Shown piece by piece: positions 52,478 to 62,562 of a DNA stretch of 64,000 nt (positions are counted from its first letter, which is position 1; every line of letters begins with the position of its first letter). The DNA is from Crossiella sp. S99.2 (GTDB lineage: Bacteria > Actinomycetota > Actinomycetes > Mycobacteriales > Pseudonocardiaceae), in assembly GCF_023094165.1 (NCBI RefSeq), contig NZ_JALMDK010000004.1:62001-126000 (forward strand). The letters are read 5' to 3'. Under the pieces are notes generated by a model. The model saw only the letters and a program-made list of their open reading frames with translations. It searched no databases and had not been told where the DNA came from. The translations under genes were made by a program, and so were the position numbers.

Positions 52478-53235
52478 CGCGGACCTCGCTGCCATCAGGG
52501 TCCCGCCGAACTACGCGGCCAGGCACCGCACCGCCCCACTCCTCGCGGACAACGACGACGCCGACGGCGCGGCCGGGCACGGCGGCCCGCATGTCCCAGT
52601 GCACAACCACGCCCCCAGTCTAGAAACGACCGAGCAGAACCCAGTCAGCGCAACCGCAACCCACCATCGCCCCCGGCAACCACCAACCAACCGCCCCACC
52701 AACCCCAACCTGACCCCCACACCATCGCTCAACCCAACTAGCTCGCCACCCAATCCACCGACCATCCGTTTCGGCTCCCACCCCCAACAGCCCTCGCCCT
52801 CGCCAAGCCCCGACCACCCGGTCCCGTTCCCCCACACCCACCACATCCCAACCCGCACCCGGCCGCATCTCAGTTCACGCCCCCGAACCTCGACCCACAC
52901 CCGACCGGATCCCAACCCACCCTCTGCCCAGTCCCGACCCGCCCTCTGCTGAACGTCGACCCGCCCTCTGTTGAATCTCGATCCGCGGCGGCCGCATCCC
53001 GACCCACACCCCACCAGATCCCGACTCACCCGGCCGCCCACCCTCCGCGGAATACCGGCCCGCACCACGCCGTATCCCAACCCACCCGCACGGAAAGCGC
53101 TCGCACCACTCACCTCCGCAGACACTCCACGACGCTCCGCCCGGACGCGCCCGCGTGATGGGACGACGGCCGCCGGTTATGGGTACATTTCTCGGTGACC
53201 CAGGGCGAGGACGGCCTGGAGATAGGACCGTCGAG
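52478..53235. repeat. Gene-free C-rich region with degenerate short direct repeats
   Basis: About 750 bases without a credible gene. Within 52915-53060 related units recur: GACCCGCCCTCTGCTGAACG, GACCCGCCCTCTGTTGAATC, then several ATCCCGACCCAC blocks. The top strand is almost free of G in 52640-52870, a strong C/A skew. No RNA gene or hairpin of note is seen. A TATGGGTAC stretch near 53178 might be part of a promoter for the next gene. Confidence 0.5.
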
Positions 53236-53619
53236 ATGAGTGCCCGGCCTGCGGAGAGCAGCACCGCCCTGGAGGTCTCAGCGGCGGCGTGCCGACAGGC
53301 CAGGTTGCTGGTGCGGGCGACGCTGGCCGGCTGGGGCGTGGCGGGGCCGGTGGTCGAGGACGCCATGCTGGTGGCCAATGAACTGGTGGCCAATGTGGTC
53401 GACCACGCCACGGGACCGTTGCGGATCGAGTTGCTGCCCAAGGTGGGCGGGGTGCTGATCCGGGTCAGCGACGGCAGCCCGGTGCCGCCTCGGCTGCACC
53501 GGGGCCCGGTGGACTCGGTGCGGCGGCGCGGTCTGCAGTTGGTCGAAGCGCTCTCGGTCCGCTGGGGGCACCAGCCGACCAGCGAGGGCAAGATCGTCTG
53601 GGCGGAACTGGCCGGGTAG
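53236..53619 (+). CDS. HATPase-type anti-sigma/serine kinase-like protein
   Basis: The 127-aa protein from ATG 53236 contains the GHKL ATPase N-box (DAMLVANELVANVVDHATGP), G-type loops (GVLIRVSDGSPVPPRL) and GLQLVEALSVRWGH. These single-domain RsbW-like proteins are numerous in actinomycetes. They bind sigma factors or anti-anti-sigma partners, phosphorylating the latter. No partner gene is adjacent. ATG 53236 is chosen over upstream starts because family members start close to this point. Confidence 0.83.
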   Translation: MSARPAESSTALEVSAAACRQARLLVRATLAGWGVAGPVVEDAMLVANELVANVVDHATGPLRIELLPKVGGVLIRVSDGSPVPPRLHRGPVDSVRRRGLQLVEALSVRWGHQPTSEGKIVWAELAG

Positions 53620-53791
53620 CACCGCGGCCGCCGGGCCAAGCCCGGCTCAGCCGAATCCCGGGATGGCCTGCCCTGCGGCTCGACCGGACCGGCGGGCAGT
53701 CATCATCGACCCACCCCGCCAGCCACGGTCAACGCCAGTCCCGGTCAACGCCGCCGACGTGCCCCGGCCGACCGGGGCAGCCGGGCAGCGG

Positions 53792-54097
53792 CTAGTTGCT
53801 CGCGGGCGGAGCGGCCTGCTCCCCCAGGGCGAATGAGAGCTGCCCCTCCTCGTCGACCTCGGCGTCCAGGATCTTGTCGTCGAGGAATGCCGCTGCCTGC
53901 GGATCGAGGAACACGTGCGCGCCCTCACCGACAAGTACCTGGTCGTTCTGTTCCGGGCCAGAGGCGAGGGTCATCTGCAGTTCGCCGGGCCGGTCCTGGC
54001 CACTGGCGGAGAACCGCAGGCCGGAGCCTTCCGGCACCCCGTCCGCGGCGACGATCGTGCGGACGACCTCGATGGCCGTGGGCGTGAGAGCGAGCAT
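53792..54097 (-). CDS. HesB/IscA-like protein without the cluster-binding cysteines
   Basis: The 101-aa protein from ATG 54097 (TACGGAGGGAACCCACCG) starts MLALTPTAIEVVRTIVAADG and has the HesB-like opening and GLRFSASGQ...FLDPQAAAFLDDKILD pattern. True IscA proteins use three Cys, and this chain has none, so it cannot bind a cluster the usual way. Such Cys-less versions occur in actinomycetes with unknown role. Confidence 0.75.
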   Translation of the reverse strand: MLALTPTAIEVVRTIVAADGVPEGSGLRFSASGQDRPGELQMTLASGPEQNDQVLVGEGAHVFLDPQAAAFLDDKILDAEVDEEGQLSFALGEQAAPPASN

Positions 54098-54224
54098 CGG
54101 TGGGTTCCCTCCGTAGTCGGCACGGCTGTCGAAGTGGGCCACGCTAGCGGCGGTGCTGGCGCCGCGCAGCGTCAACCATCAAGGTGTACTTGCGGTACAC
54201 CCCGCTAGTGCGCACTATTGGTTC

Positions 54225-55058
54225 ATGCCCTTGCCGCGCTACTACCGGTTACCCACCGAACGCCGTCGACACCTCCTGGACATCGCCCGCGCGCATTTCG
54301 CCACGGACGGCCTGGACAACGCCTCCTACAACAAGATCATCACGGCCGCCGGCATCTCCAAGACCAGCGCCTACCAGTACTTCGACGGCCGGGAGGACCT
54401 GCTCGCCGCCGTGGTCGCCGACGCACGCGACCGCCTGGCCGACACCCTGGGCACCTGGCCGGGAGTGCTGACCCGCGCCGACTTCTGGCGGGAACTCCGC
54501 GCGGGCGCCACCCGTCTGCTCGCGCACGTGATCGTCACCCCGGCGGACCTGGCGGTGGCCGTGGCGATGATCACGGTCGAGGCGGACCAGCGGCTGGCGG
54601 CGTGGCTGGACGCGCTGCTCGCCGATGGCCGGAAGTTGGGGCTGGTGCGGGCGGAGGTGGATCCGGAGCTGATGCGGGCGGCGACGGCCGCGGTCTTCCG
54701 GGCGGCGGACAGCTGGCTCGCGACCCGCTTGGCACCGGCGGATCCGCAGGTGCCGGAGCAACTGTGGCGGCTGCTGGCCGGGTTGTGGTCGGCGCCGGAA
54801 CTGGCCGAGGCGGACCAGGCTGGGGCGGACCGGGTCGAGGCGGACCAGGCTGGGGCGGACCGGGTCGAGGCGGGCGGGGTCGAGGCGCGGCGGGCGGGGG
54901 CGGGCGGGGTCGAGGCGGCACGGGCGAGGGCGGACAGAGCTGGAAAGGGCCGGGCTGCGGCAGACCGGGCTGCGGCAGACCGGGCTGCGGCAGACCGGGC
55001 TGCGGCAGACCGGGCTGCGGCAGACCGGGCTGCGGCTGACCAGAGCGGGCAGGGCTGA
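54225..55058 (+). CDS. TetR-family regulator with repeat-encoded Ala/Asp/Arg tail
   Basis: The 277-aa protein has a normal TetR part: HTH in HFATDGLDNASYNKIITAAG and ISKTSAYQYFDGREDLL, ligand domain to about residue 193. About 84 extra residues follow, built from ADQAGADRVE repeats and then RAAAD pentapeptides. The tail is encoded by perfect tandem DNA repeats (54811-54870 and 54951-55040) and is predicted helical. It probably controls the membrane protein gene 4 bases downstream. Tail length may vary between strains. Confidence 0.82.
   Translation: MPLPRYYRLPTERRRHLLDIARAHFATDGLDNASYNKIITAAGISKTSAYQYFDGREDLLAAVVADARDRLADTLGTWPGVLTRADFWRELRAGATRLLAHVIVTPADLAVAVAMITVEADQRLAAWLDALLADGRKLGLVRAEVDPELMRAATAAVFRAADSWLATRLAPADPQVPEQLWRLLAGLWSAPELAEADQAGADRVEADQAGADRVEAGGVEARRAGAGGVEAARARADRAGKGRAAADRAAADRAAADRAAADRAAADRAAADQSGQG
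54811..55040 (+). repeat. Tandem repeats in the TetR gene (2 x 30 bp and 6 x 15 bp)
   Basis: A 30-bp unit at 54811-54840 is repeated exactly at 54841-54870. From 54951 the 15-bp unit CGGGCTGCGGCAGAC occurs six times to 55040 (the last with one change). All units are multiples of 3, so copy-number change keeps the frame. Confidence 0.9.
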
Positions 55059-55062
55059 GCCG

Positions 55063-55800
55063 ATGCGAACCGAGGGAACCCCCACGGAGACCGGACCGGT
55101 AGGCGGGGCCGCGCCAGGGAACGGGCGGACTGACGCAGCGCGCGCTGACGAGACCCTGCGGCCCGCGGAGACGCCGCAGGCCGCAGAAGCGCCTCGGGCG
55201 GACATGCGGGCGGACTGGACGATCCCGGCCACCACCCCCGGCTGGCGCGGCGCGCTCTCCCGGGCCATGGGGCCCGGCCGGACCCGGGCCGAGTTGCTCG
55301 CCGAACTGCTCGGTGGCGGGATCGCCGTGGGGCTGCTCGCGATCCTGCTCGTGCCCTGGTTATGGCCGACCGGACCCGGTCCTGCGGCGGGCTGGGTCCG
55401 GATCGTCGTGCTTGTGGTGCTTGCCGTGGACCTGGTCGGCGGGGTCCTCACCAACTCGACCACGGCCGCGAAACGCTGGTATCACCGCGATCCCCGGTCC
55501 GGGGCGCGGGTTCGGTTCGTCGCGCTGCATCTGGTGCATCTGGTGTTGTTCGGTCTGCTTGTGCTTGACCGGGACTGGGTGTGGGCGCTGGGCAACGCCG
55601 TCTTGCTGGTCCTGGGCACGGTGCTCATCGAAGCGTCGCCGGTGCCGGCGCGGCGGGTGGTGGCGATGGCGGCGTTCCTGGTCGCGGTGTTGGTCAACCT
55701 GGTGTGGTTGCCCGTTCCTGTTGCGCTGGTGTGGGTTCCGGTGTTCTTCCAGCTGAAGTTGCTGGTGTGTCACCTGGTGCCGGAGGTGCCGGTGGGTTAG
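55063..55800 (+). CDS. Multi-span membrane protein next to the TetR gene
   Basis: The 245-aa protein has a 70-residue soluble N-terminus and about five membrane segments (GGGIAVGLLAILLVPWL, WVRIVVLVVLAVDLVGGVL, FVALHLVHLVLFGLLVL, WALGNAVLLVLGTVLIEA, AMAAFLVAVLVNLVWLPV). The family is not recognised. It begins 4 bases after the TetR stop, so the two are one unit. A transporter or sensor role cannot be decided. Confidence 0.75.
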   Translation: MRTEGTPTETGPVGGAAPGNGRTDAARADETLRPAETPQAAEAPRADMRADWTIPATTPGWRGALSRAMGPGRTRAELLAELLGGGIAVGLLAILLVPWLWPTGPGPAAGWVRIVVLVVLAVDLVGGVLTNSTTAAKRWYHRDPRSGARVRFVALHLVHLVLFGLLVLDRDWVWALGNAVLLVLGTVLIEASPVPARRVVAMAAFLVAVLVNLVWLPVPVALVWVPVFFQLKLLVCHLVPEVPVG

Positions 55801-56432
55801 CCGAGGCTGGTGACGAACTTGGCCACGGCTTCGGGGCGGAGGCGTTGCGCGACCCGGCCCTGGGGGGCGAGGGTGGCCAGGCGGTAGAGGGGGCGGTCGG
55901 CGGCGGCGTCGCCTCTGGCCTCGGCGCGGAGCTGGGCGACCAGCAGCTCCGAGTAGGTCAGGGCGTGCGCCTCGCCGGTGGTGGCCAGGACGTCGGCCAG
56001 ACGGCGCAGGGCGAGGATGCCCAGTTCGCGGCCACCGACGCCGGCGTAGGTGGCCAGGGCGATGTTGACCGTCTTGTTCTTGGGTGGGCCGCTGACCAGC
56101 AGGCCGGTGGTGCGGGCGCCGCGGACGTCGGTGATCAGCAGCTCCAGCCGGTGGGCGGCGCGCAGGTTGACCCGGCGGGTGCCGATGGCGCGGACCGAGA
56201 CCACGCCGTCCTGCAGCCAGACCTTGCGGCGGGCCTCGGTGATCGCGAGCAGTACCAGGGGCAGCGCGACGATCACCGCCGCGCTCAGGCCGAGGGTGGC
56301 GCCACCGAAGAGCCCGAACAGGCCGCCGATGGCGCCGCCGACCAGCACCGCCCCGATCGCCACCGCGCGGGCGCGCTTGCGCAGCAGCGCCCCGTCCAGC
56401 AGGTCCAGGGGGATCTTCTCGCCGGGAGTCAC
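55797..56432 (-). CDS. Membrane protein with PH-like region, downstream of hisS
   Basis: The 211-aa protein from GTG 56432 overlaps the hisS stop (GTGA). Two membrane segments ([20 protein letters not shown] and [18 protein letters not shown]) precede a strand-rich part ([20 protein letters not shown] onward) that suggests a PH-like fold. The function is unknown. Confidence 0.68.
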   Translation of the reverse strand: MTPGEKIPLDLLDGALLRKRARAVAIGAVLVGGAIGGLFGLFGGATLGLSAAVIVALPLVLLAITEARRKVWLQDGVVSVRAIGTRRVNLRAAHRLELLITDVRGARTTGLLVSGPPKNKTVNIALATYAGVGGRELGILALRRLADVLATTGEAHALTYSELLVAQLRAEARGDAAADRPLYRLATLAPQGRVAQRLRPEAVAKFVTSLG

Positions 56433-57697
56433 CGCGGCTGCGCCAGGGCCGCGCGGATCTCGGTGACCACGTCGTCCAGCGGCACCGGTCGCTGGTCGCC
56501 GCTGGTCAGGTCCTTGAGCTGGGCGATGCCCTCGGCCAGGTCGCGGTCGCCGAGCACCAGGGCGAAGCGGGCGCCGGACTTGTCGGCCGCCTTCATCGCG
56601 CCCTTGACGCCGCGGCCGCCGTAGGCCAGGTCGGTCCGCACGCCCGCGGCACGCAGCGCGCCGCCGATGGCGACCAGCCGGGACCGGGCCGCCTCGCCCA
56701 GGGGCACGCCGAAGATCTCGCAGCGGGCCGGGTCGCCGACCGCGAGGCCCTCGGCCTGGCAGGCCAGCAGGGTGCGGTCCACGCCGAGGCCGAAACCGAT
56801 GCCCGACAGCGGCTGGCCGCCGAGCTGGGCCATCAGCCCGTCGTAGCGGCCGCCGCCGCCGATGCCGGACTGCGCGCCGAGACCGTCGTGCACGAACTCG
56901 AAGGTGGTCTTGGTGTAGTAGTCCAGGCCGCGGACCATGCGCGGGTTCTCGGTGAACTTCACGCCCAGATCGCCGAGGTGGCCCTTGGTCTGCTCGTAGT
57001 GCTCGCGGCATTCCGTGGACAGGTGGTCGACCATCAGCGGCGCGTCGGCGAGCAGGGCGCGCAGCTCGGGCCGCTTGTCGTCGAGCACGCGCAGCGGGTT
57101 CAGCTCGGCGCGGGCGCGGGTGGCCTCGTCCAGGGGCAGCTTGGCCAGGAACGCCTGCAGCTTCTCCCGGTAGGCGGGGCGGCAGGTGGCATCGCCGAGT
57201 GAGGTGATCTCCAGGCGGAAGCCGGTCAGGCCGAGGGCGCGGAAGCCGGCGTCGGCGACCGAGATGACCTCGGCGTCGATGGCCGGGTCGTCGATGCCGA
57301 TGGCCTCGATGCCGACCTGCTGGAGCTGCCGGTACCGGCCGGCCTGCGGGCGTTCGTAGCGGAAGAACGCGCCCGCGTAGTACAGCTTCACCGGCAGCTG
57401 ACCGCGGTCCAGGCCGTGTTCGATCACCGCGCGCATCACGCCTGCGGTGCCCTCGGGCCGCAGCGTGACCGAGCGGTCGCCGCGGTCGGCGAAGGTGTAC
57501 ATCTCCTTGCTGACCACGTCGGTGGACTCGCCGACGCCACGGGCGAACAGCGCGGTGTCCTCGAACACCGGCAGCTCGATGTAGCCGTAACCGGCCCGCC
57601 TGGCCTGGTCGGTCAGGGTGTCCCGGACGTGCAGGAAGCCCGCGGCGGTCGGCGGGTAGTACTCGGGAATGCCTTTGGGAGCGGCAAAGGTGCTCAT
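56429..57697 (-). CDS. hisS: Histidyl-tRNA synthetase
   Basis: The 422-aa class II synthetase has motif 2 [20 protein letters not shown], histidine motifs [11 protein letters not shown] and [15 protein letters not shown], and motif 3 [10 protein letters not shown]. The anticodon-binding domain is at the C-terminus. It charges tRNA-His. It lies 10 bases after the MBL-fold hydrolase gene, the usual actinobacterial rel-cyclophilin-MBL-hisS order. Confidence 0.96.
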   Translation of the reverse strand: MSTFAAPKGIPEYYPPTAAGFLHVRDTLTDQARRAGYGYIELPVFEDTALFARGVGESTDVVSKEMYTFADRGDRSVTLRPEGTAGVMRAVIEHGLDRGQLPVKLYYAGAFFRYERPQAGRYRQLQQVGIEAIGIDDPAIDAEVISVADAGFRALGLTGFRLEITSLGDATCRPAYREKLQAFLAKLPLDEATRARAELNPLRVLDDKRPELRALLADAPLMVDHLSTECREHYEQTKGHLGDLGVKFTENPRMVRGLDYYTKTTFEFVHDGLGAQSGIGGGGRYDGLMAQLGGQPLSGIGFGLGVDRTLLACQAEGLAVGDPARCEIFGVPLGEAARSRLVAIGGALRAAGVRTDLAYGGRGVKGAMKAADKSGARFALVLGDRDLAEGIAQLKDLTSGDQRPVPLDDVVTEIRAALAQPR

Positions 57698-57707
57698 CGG
57701 TAGTGCT

Positions 57708-58409
57708 TCACAGTCCTCGGGTCGGGAAGGCCGGTGCGTCTCCGCCGGACAACCCCATCAGGAACGGGTTGCCGGCGCGCTCGCGGCCGATGGTGGTCGG
57801 GCTGCCGTGGCCGGGCAGCACCACGGTGTCGTCAGGCAGTGGCAACACCTTGGCGCGCAACGACTCCATGATCTGCGCGGAGTCGCCGCCCGGCAGGTCG
57901 GTGCGTCCGATGGACCCGGCGAAGAGGGTGTCGCCGGACAGCATCAGCCGTCCGCCTTCCTCGGCGCCGGTGCGGAAGCACACCGACCCGCCGGTATGGC
58001 CCGGGGTGTGGTCGACGGTGAAGGTCAGCCCGGCGATCTCCAGCTGCTGCCCGTCGGCCAGCTCGCGCACCTCGTTCGGCTCGCGCAGTTCCAGCCTGCC
58101 GCCGAAGAACTCGGTGGCCTCCTGGCCGAAGCCGCGGGCCGGGTCGCTGAGCAGCGCGCGGTCCCCGGCGTGGATCCAGGCGGGGATGTCGTGGCCGTCG
58201 CAGACCGGGGTGACGGAGAAGATGTGGTCGAAGTGGCCGTGCGTGAGCAGCACGGCGACCGGGGTGAGCCGGTACTGGCGCAGCGCCTGCTCCAGGAGTT
58301 CCTCGGCGTCCTGGCCGGGGTCCACGATGACGCAGGCCTCGCCCTCGTCCGCGGCCAACAGGTAACAGTTGGCGGCGAGGGGGCCCGCGGGGAACCCGGC
58401 GACGAGCAC
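57708..58409 (-). CDS. MBL-fold hydrolase (glyoxalase II-like)
   Basis: The 233-aa protein from GTG 58409 (GGAGGTTTCCCC) has the metallo-beta-lactamase motif THGHFDHI (HxHxDH) near residue 60, [12 protein letters not shown], and [20 protein letters not shown]. It hydrolyses thioesters or related substrates with a dinuclear metal site. This conserved neighbour of hisS is widely annotated as a hydroxyacylglutathione-hydrolase-like protein. Confidence 0.9.
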   Translation of the reverse strand: MLVAGFPAGPLAANCYLLAADEGEACVIVDPGQDAEELLEQALRQYRLTPVAVLLTHGHFDHIFSVTPVCDGHDIPAWIHAGDRALLSDPARGFGQEATEFFGGRLELREPNEVRELADGQQLEIAGLTFTVDHTPGHTGGSVCFRTGAEEGGRLMLSGDTLFAGSIGRTDLPGGDSAQIMESLRAKVLPLPDDTVVLPGHGSPTTIGRERAGNPFLMGLSGGDAPAFPTRGL

Positions 58410-58595
58410 GGGGAAACCTCCTGGTCGACTGCTGGTGGCGTGTCCCCCTAGCCTAGCGAGCGGTTCCCACCGGATTTCGCGGGTCGGGGCGACTGACGGC
58501 GGGTACCGCCACACGGGCCTTACACGATCCGATCTAGACTCCGCGCGCCACCACCACATCAACTTGACCAGGTCGACCCCCAGGGGAGGATCCAC

Positions 58596-59441
58596 GTGCC
58601 GAGCAACGAGCAACGGCGCCAGGCTGCCAAGCGCAAGCTGGAGCGGCAGCTGGAACGCCGGGCGGTGCGCGCCAAGCGCCGTCGTGTGATCGGCGCGGCG
58701 GTCACCGCCGTGGCGGTCCTCCTGGTCGGCGGCGGCATCTACTGGTTGGCGACCTCGGAGAGCACCCCGGACGCCGCGGCGAACCCGTCGGACACCTCGA
58801 CCACGCCGCCGCCCCCGCCGGGCAAGAAGACCGAGGGCCCGTGCAAGTACACCGAGACGCCGGCCGAGCCCGCGGCCAAGGAAGCGGGGCTGCCGCCGGA
58901 TGTCAGCCCGACCCCGGACAAGGGCACCGCGCAGGTGGACCTCAAGACCAGCCAGGGCGCGATCGCGCTGACGCTGGACCGGGCAAAGGCGCCGTGCACG
59001 GTGCAGAGCGTCACGCACCTGGTGGCCAAGAAGTACTTCGACAACACCGTCTGCCACCGGATGACCACCGGCGAGGGCCTGAAGGTGCTGCAGTGCGGCG
59101 ACCCGCAGGGCACCGGCCGCGGCGGCCCCGGGTACACGATCAAGGACGAGAAGCCGAAGGACCTGAAGCAGGGTCAGCAGGGCGCGAGCATCTACCCGCG
59201 CGGCACCCTGGCGATGGCCAAGACGCAGGCGCCGGACAGTGGTGGCAGCCAGTTCTTCATGGTGTACGCCGATTCCCAGCTCCCGCCGGAGTACACGGTG
59301 TTCGGCTCGGTGTCCGAGGAGGGCCTGAAGGTGCTCGACAAGGTCGCCGCGGGCGGCGTCGAGGCCCCGCAGGGCGGGCAGCCCGGTGACGGCAAGCCGA
59401 AGCTCGAGGTCAAGATCGAGACGGCCACGCTGAAGGGCTGA
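58596..59441 (+). CDS. Membrane-anchored cyclophilin-type peptidyl-prolyl isomerase
   Basis: The 281-aa protein from GTG 58596 has a basic cytoplasmic start (MPSNEQRRQAAKRKLERQLE), one membrane segment (GAAVTAVAVLLVGGGIYWL), a Pro-rich linker and a cyclophilin domain (FDNTVCHRMTTGEGLKVLQC, AMAKTQAPDSGGSQFFMVYA). It speeds prolyl isomerisation in extracytoplasmic folding. The position between rel and the MBL/hisS pair is conserved in actinobacteria. A clear U-tract terminator follows. Confidence 0.92.
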   Translation: MPSNEQRRQAAKRKLERQLERRAVRAKRRRVIGAAVTAVAVLLVGGGIYWLATSESTPDAAANPSDTSTTPPPPPGKKTEGPCKYTETPAEPAAKEAGLPPDVSPTPDKGTAQVDLKTSQGAIALTLDRAKAPCTVQSVTHLVAKKYFDNTVCHRMTTGEGLKVLQCGDPQGTGRGGPGYTIKDEKPKDLKQGQQGASIYPRGTLAMAKTQAPDSGGSQFFMVYADSQLPPEYTVFGSVSEEGLKVLDKVAAGGVEAPQGGQPGDGKPKLEVKIETATLKG

Positions 59442-59458
59442 CCGCTCCCGAGTGCGTC

Positions 59459-59499
59459 GAACCCCCGGCCGGGTTTCCTGGCCGGGGGTTCGTTTTTTT
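59459..59499 (+). terminator. Intrinsic terminator after the cyclophilin gene
   Basis: GAACCCCCGGCC (59459-59470) pairs with GGCCGGGGGTTC (59480-59491), followed by GTTTTTTT. The only classic U-tract terminator in the window. Confidence 0.93.
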
Positions 59500-59697
59500 G
59501 TTCCACTAGATTATTTTCACTGGACACTGAAGTCACTACGACTGACGACGCTCCGACAGGTGGGCGTCCGGCTGCCGCTGGTGCGCCGATGAGCTGCCCT
59601 GATGGCGGATTGCTACCAAACGATTGCGAAGGGTAGTTGTTGAGTACCGGGCGGGGGCCGGGTGTTCGCTTCGTCGCCGCGAGCCTTGGGGGCCCGG
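59500..59697. other. Intergenic stretch before the PQQ dehydrogenase gene
   Basis: The AT-richer segment 59500-59530 after the terminator could include the promoter of the dehydrogenase. No operator-like palindrome stands out. In-frame starts upstream of 59698 exist but do not improve the signal peptide. Confidence 0.4.
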
Positions 59698-62544
59698 ATG
59701 TCCGTGCTGCGATTGGTTCTCGCTGTCCTGTTGACCTTGACCTGCCTGGTCGTGCTGCCCGCCGCGTCCGCCACGGCCACGCCGCCGGGGTTCACCGACA
59801 CGGTCGCGTTGTCCGGGCTGCACGCGCCGACCAACGTGGCCTTCGCCCCGGACGGCCGGATCTTCGTCACCGAGAAGAGCGGCCTGGTCAAGGTCTTCGA
59901 CGGGCTGGCCGATCCGACGCCGACGGTCTTCGCCGATCTGCGGCCGCAGGTCCAGGACTACTGGGACCGCGGGTTGCTCGGGCTGGCGGTGCATCCGCGA
60001 TTCCCGGTGGTGCCGCACGTCTACGTGGCCTACACCTACGACGCGCTGCCCGGTGGCGCGCCACCCGCCTGGGGCGACACCTGCCCGGATCCGCCGGGCG
60101 CGACCGTGGACGGGTGTGTGGTGCAGGGGCGGGTGTCCCGGCTGGTCGCCAACGGGGACGTGGGCACCGAGCAGGTGGTGCTGACCTCCTGGTGCCAGCA
60201 GTTCCCCAGCCACACCGTCGGTGAGCTGCGCTTCGGCGCGGACGAGGCGCTCTACGTCAGCGCGGGTGACGGGGCCAGCTTCAACTACGCCGACTGGGGT
60301 CAGACCAAGAACCCGTGCGCGGATCCGCCCGGCGTGGCAGGCACGAACCTGGCGCCGCCGGACGCGCAGGGCGGGGCGTTGCGGGCGCAGTCGGTGCGGC
60401 GGCCGGCGAACCAGCCGCGGACGTTGAGCGGCAGCATGATCCGGATCGACCCGAACACCGGCACCGGTCTGCCGGGCAGTCCGTTCGCGGGCAGCGCGGA
60501 CGCCAACGCGCGGCGGGTGACCGCGCACGGGCTGCGCAACCCGTTCCGGTTCGCGGTGCGGCCGGGCACCGCGGAGCTGTGGGTGGCCGATGTCGGCTGG
60601 GGCACCTGGGAGGAGATCAACCGGATCACCAACCCGGCGGACGCCACCGCGGAGAACTTCGGCTGGCCGTGTTTCGAGGGCGCGGCCCGGCAGGGCGGCT
60701 ACGACGGGGCGAACCTGGACTCCTGCGAACAGCTCTACGCCGCGGGCGGGCAGCAGGCCCCGCACTACGCCTACCGGCACGACGCCTCGGTGGTGGCCGG
60801 GGACGGCTGTCCGACCGGGAGTTCCTCGGTGACCGGGCTGGCCTTCGAGCAGGGCAGCGCCTATCCCCCGGAGTACCGGGGCGCGTTGTTCTTCGCCGAC
60901 TCCTCCCGCGGCTGCGTGTGGGCCATGCAGGTCGGCGCGAACGGGCTGCCGGATCCGGCGAAGATCGTCACCGTGGCGACCGGGGTGCAGATCCCGGTGG
61001 CGATCACCCGCGGCCCCGGCGGGGACCTGTTCTACCTGGCGCTGGGTGCGGGCGAGTTGCGGCGGCTGAGCTACCCGGCGGGCAACCGGGCGCCGACCGC
61101 GGTGGCCACCGCGACCCCGGCCAGTGGTCCGGTGCCGTTGACGGTGCGCTTCGACGGCAGCCAGTCCACCGACCCGGACGCCGACACCCTCAGCTACGCC
61201 TGGGACCTCGACGGCGACGGCGCCTACGACGACTCCACCCTGCCACGGCCGAGTTTCACCTACACCCAGGTCGGCCAGGTGCGGGCCGGGCTGCGGGTGA
61301 CCGACCCCGGCGGGCTGTCCGGGACCACCACGGTCACCGTGACCGCCGGACAACCGCCACCACAGGACCCGGTGCCGGTGATCGCGAACCCGACCGCGGC
61401 GCTGCGCTGGCAGGTGGGGCAGCGGATCCCGTTCACCGGCAGCGCCACCGACCCCCAGGACGGCCAGCTGCCGCCCTCGGCGCTGACCTGGCGGCTGCTG
61501 CTGCACCACTGCCCGAGCAACTGCCACACCCACCCGGTGCAGAGCTTCCCCGGCGTGGCCAGTGGCGAGTTCTTCGCCCCTGACCACGAGTTCCCGTCCT
61601 ACCTGGAGCTGGTGCTCACCGCCCGCGACTCCGGTGGCCGGGAGGCCAGCACCTCGGTGCGGCTGGACCCGCGCACGGTGAACCTGACCTTCACCAGCGA
61701 TCCGCCCGGCCTGCAACTGACCACGTTCGCCCAGACCCAGACCACCCCGTTCTCCCGCACGGTGATCGTCGGCTCGGCCAACTCGGTGTCCGCGCCGAGC
61801 CCACAAGCCTTGTCCGGCACCACTTTCGGCTTCACCGCCTGGTCCGACGGCGGCGCGAACAGCCACGTGATCACCGCGCCGGCCACCGCGACCACCTACA
61901 CCGCGGGCTACCGGGCGACCGGGTTGCTGGCCGAGTACGGCTTCGACACCGGCAGCGGCACCAGCGCGGCCGATGACAGCGGAAACGGCCGCGCCGGCAC
62001 GGTGTCCGGCGCGACCTGGGTGACGACTGGGCGATTCGGGCGGGCGTTGCGCTTCGACGGGGTCAACGACTGGGTCACCGTGCTCGGCCACGCCAGCCTG
62101 TCCCCCGCCCGGTTTACCCTGTCCGCCTGGGTGCAGCCGGGCACGCTGAGCACGCAGTGGCGCACGATCGCCTTGCGGGAGACCACGAACGGGCTCAGCT
62201 ACGGGTTGTACGCGAGTTCGCCGTCCCGCGGACCGGGTGCGGCGGTGCGGGTCGGCGGCCTGGAACGGGACACCGCGGGCCCGACCGCGTTGCCCGCCAA
62301 CGCCTGGTCCTACGTCAGCACCACCTACGACGGGACCACCTTGCGGCTCTACGTCAACGGGACGCTGGTGTCGAGCCAGGCCGTGGCCGGGTCGGTGACC
62401 GCGTCGAATGGGGCGTTGCGGATCGGCGGGAACGCGGTGTGGGGCAACGAGTTCTTCGCCGGGATGATCGACGAGGTGCGGCTGTACGACCGGGCGCTGA
62501 GCCCGGCCGAACTCACCGCGGACATGACCCGGCCGGTGAACTAG
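59698..62544 (+). CDS. Secreted PQQ-type sugar dehydrogenase with PKD and LamG domains
   Basis: The 948-aa protein starts MSVLRLVLAVLLTLTCLVVL with a signal peptide ending near ASATA. The first 450 residues are a glucose/sorbosone dehydrogenase-type beta-propeller (HAPTNVAFAPDGRIFVTEKS, LGLAVHPRFPVVPHVYVAYT, NPFRFAVRPGTAELWVADVG). A PKD domain follows (DGSQSTDPDADTLSYAWDLD), then a second strand-rich module and a C-terminal LamG domain (AEYGFDTGSGTSAADDSGNG onward). It oxidises sugars outside the cell while the C-terminal modules bind polysaccharide (family knowledge). Confidence 0.9.
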   Translation: MSVLRLVLAVLLTLTCLVVLPAASATATPPGFTDTVALSGLHAPTNVAFAPDGRIFVTEKSGLVKVFDGLADPTPTVFADLRPQVQDYWDRGLLGLAVHPRFPVVPHVYVAYTYDALPGGAPPAWGDTCPDPPGATVDGCVVQGRVSRLVANGDVGTEQVVLTSWCQQFPSHTVGELRFGADEALYVSAGDGASFNYADWGQTKNPCADPPGVAGTNLAPPDAQGGALRAQSVRRPANQPRTLSGSMIRIDPNTGTGLPGSPFAGSADANARRVTAHGLRNPFRFAVRPGTAELWVADVGWGTWEEINRITNPADATAENFGWPCFEGAARQGGYDGANLDSCEQLYAAGGQQAPHYAYRHDASVVAGDGCPTGSSSVTGLAFEQGSAYPPEYRGALFFADSSRGCVWAMQVGANGLPDPAKIVTVATGVQIPVAITRGPGGDLFYLALGAGELRRLSYPAGNRAPTAVATATPASGPVPLTVRFDGSQSTDPDADTLSYAWDLDGDGAYDDSTLPRPSFTYTQVGQVRAGLRVTDPGGLSGTTTVTVTAGQPPPQDPVPVIANPTAALRWQVGQRIPFTGSATDPQDGQLPPSALTWRLLLHHCPSNCHTHPVQSFPGVASGEFFAPDHEFPSYLELVLTARDSGGREASTSVRLDPRTVNLTFTSDPPGLQLTTFAQTQTTPFSRTVIVGSANSVSAPSPQALSGTTFGFTAWSDGGANSHVITAPATATTYTAGYRATGLLAEYGFDTGSGTSAADDSGNGRAGTVSGATWVTTGRFGRALRFDGVNDWVTVLGHASLSPARFTLSAWVQPGTLSTQWRTIALRETTNGLSYGLYASSPSRGPGAAVRVGGLERDTAGPTALPANAWSYVSTTYDGTTLRLYVNGTLVSSQAVAGSVTASNGALRIGGNAVWGNEFFAGMIDEVRLYDRALSPAELTADMTRPVN

Positions 62545-62562
62545 GACAAGCGGGCGGGTTCG

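Noticed and set aside
52511..53125. 204-codon minus-strand frame in the C-rich region
   Set aside because: Gly/Trp/Arg-rich low-complexity translation of a skewed repeat region, no ribosome site and no motif.
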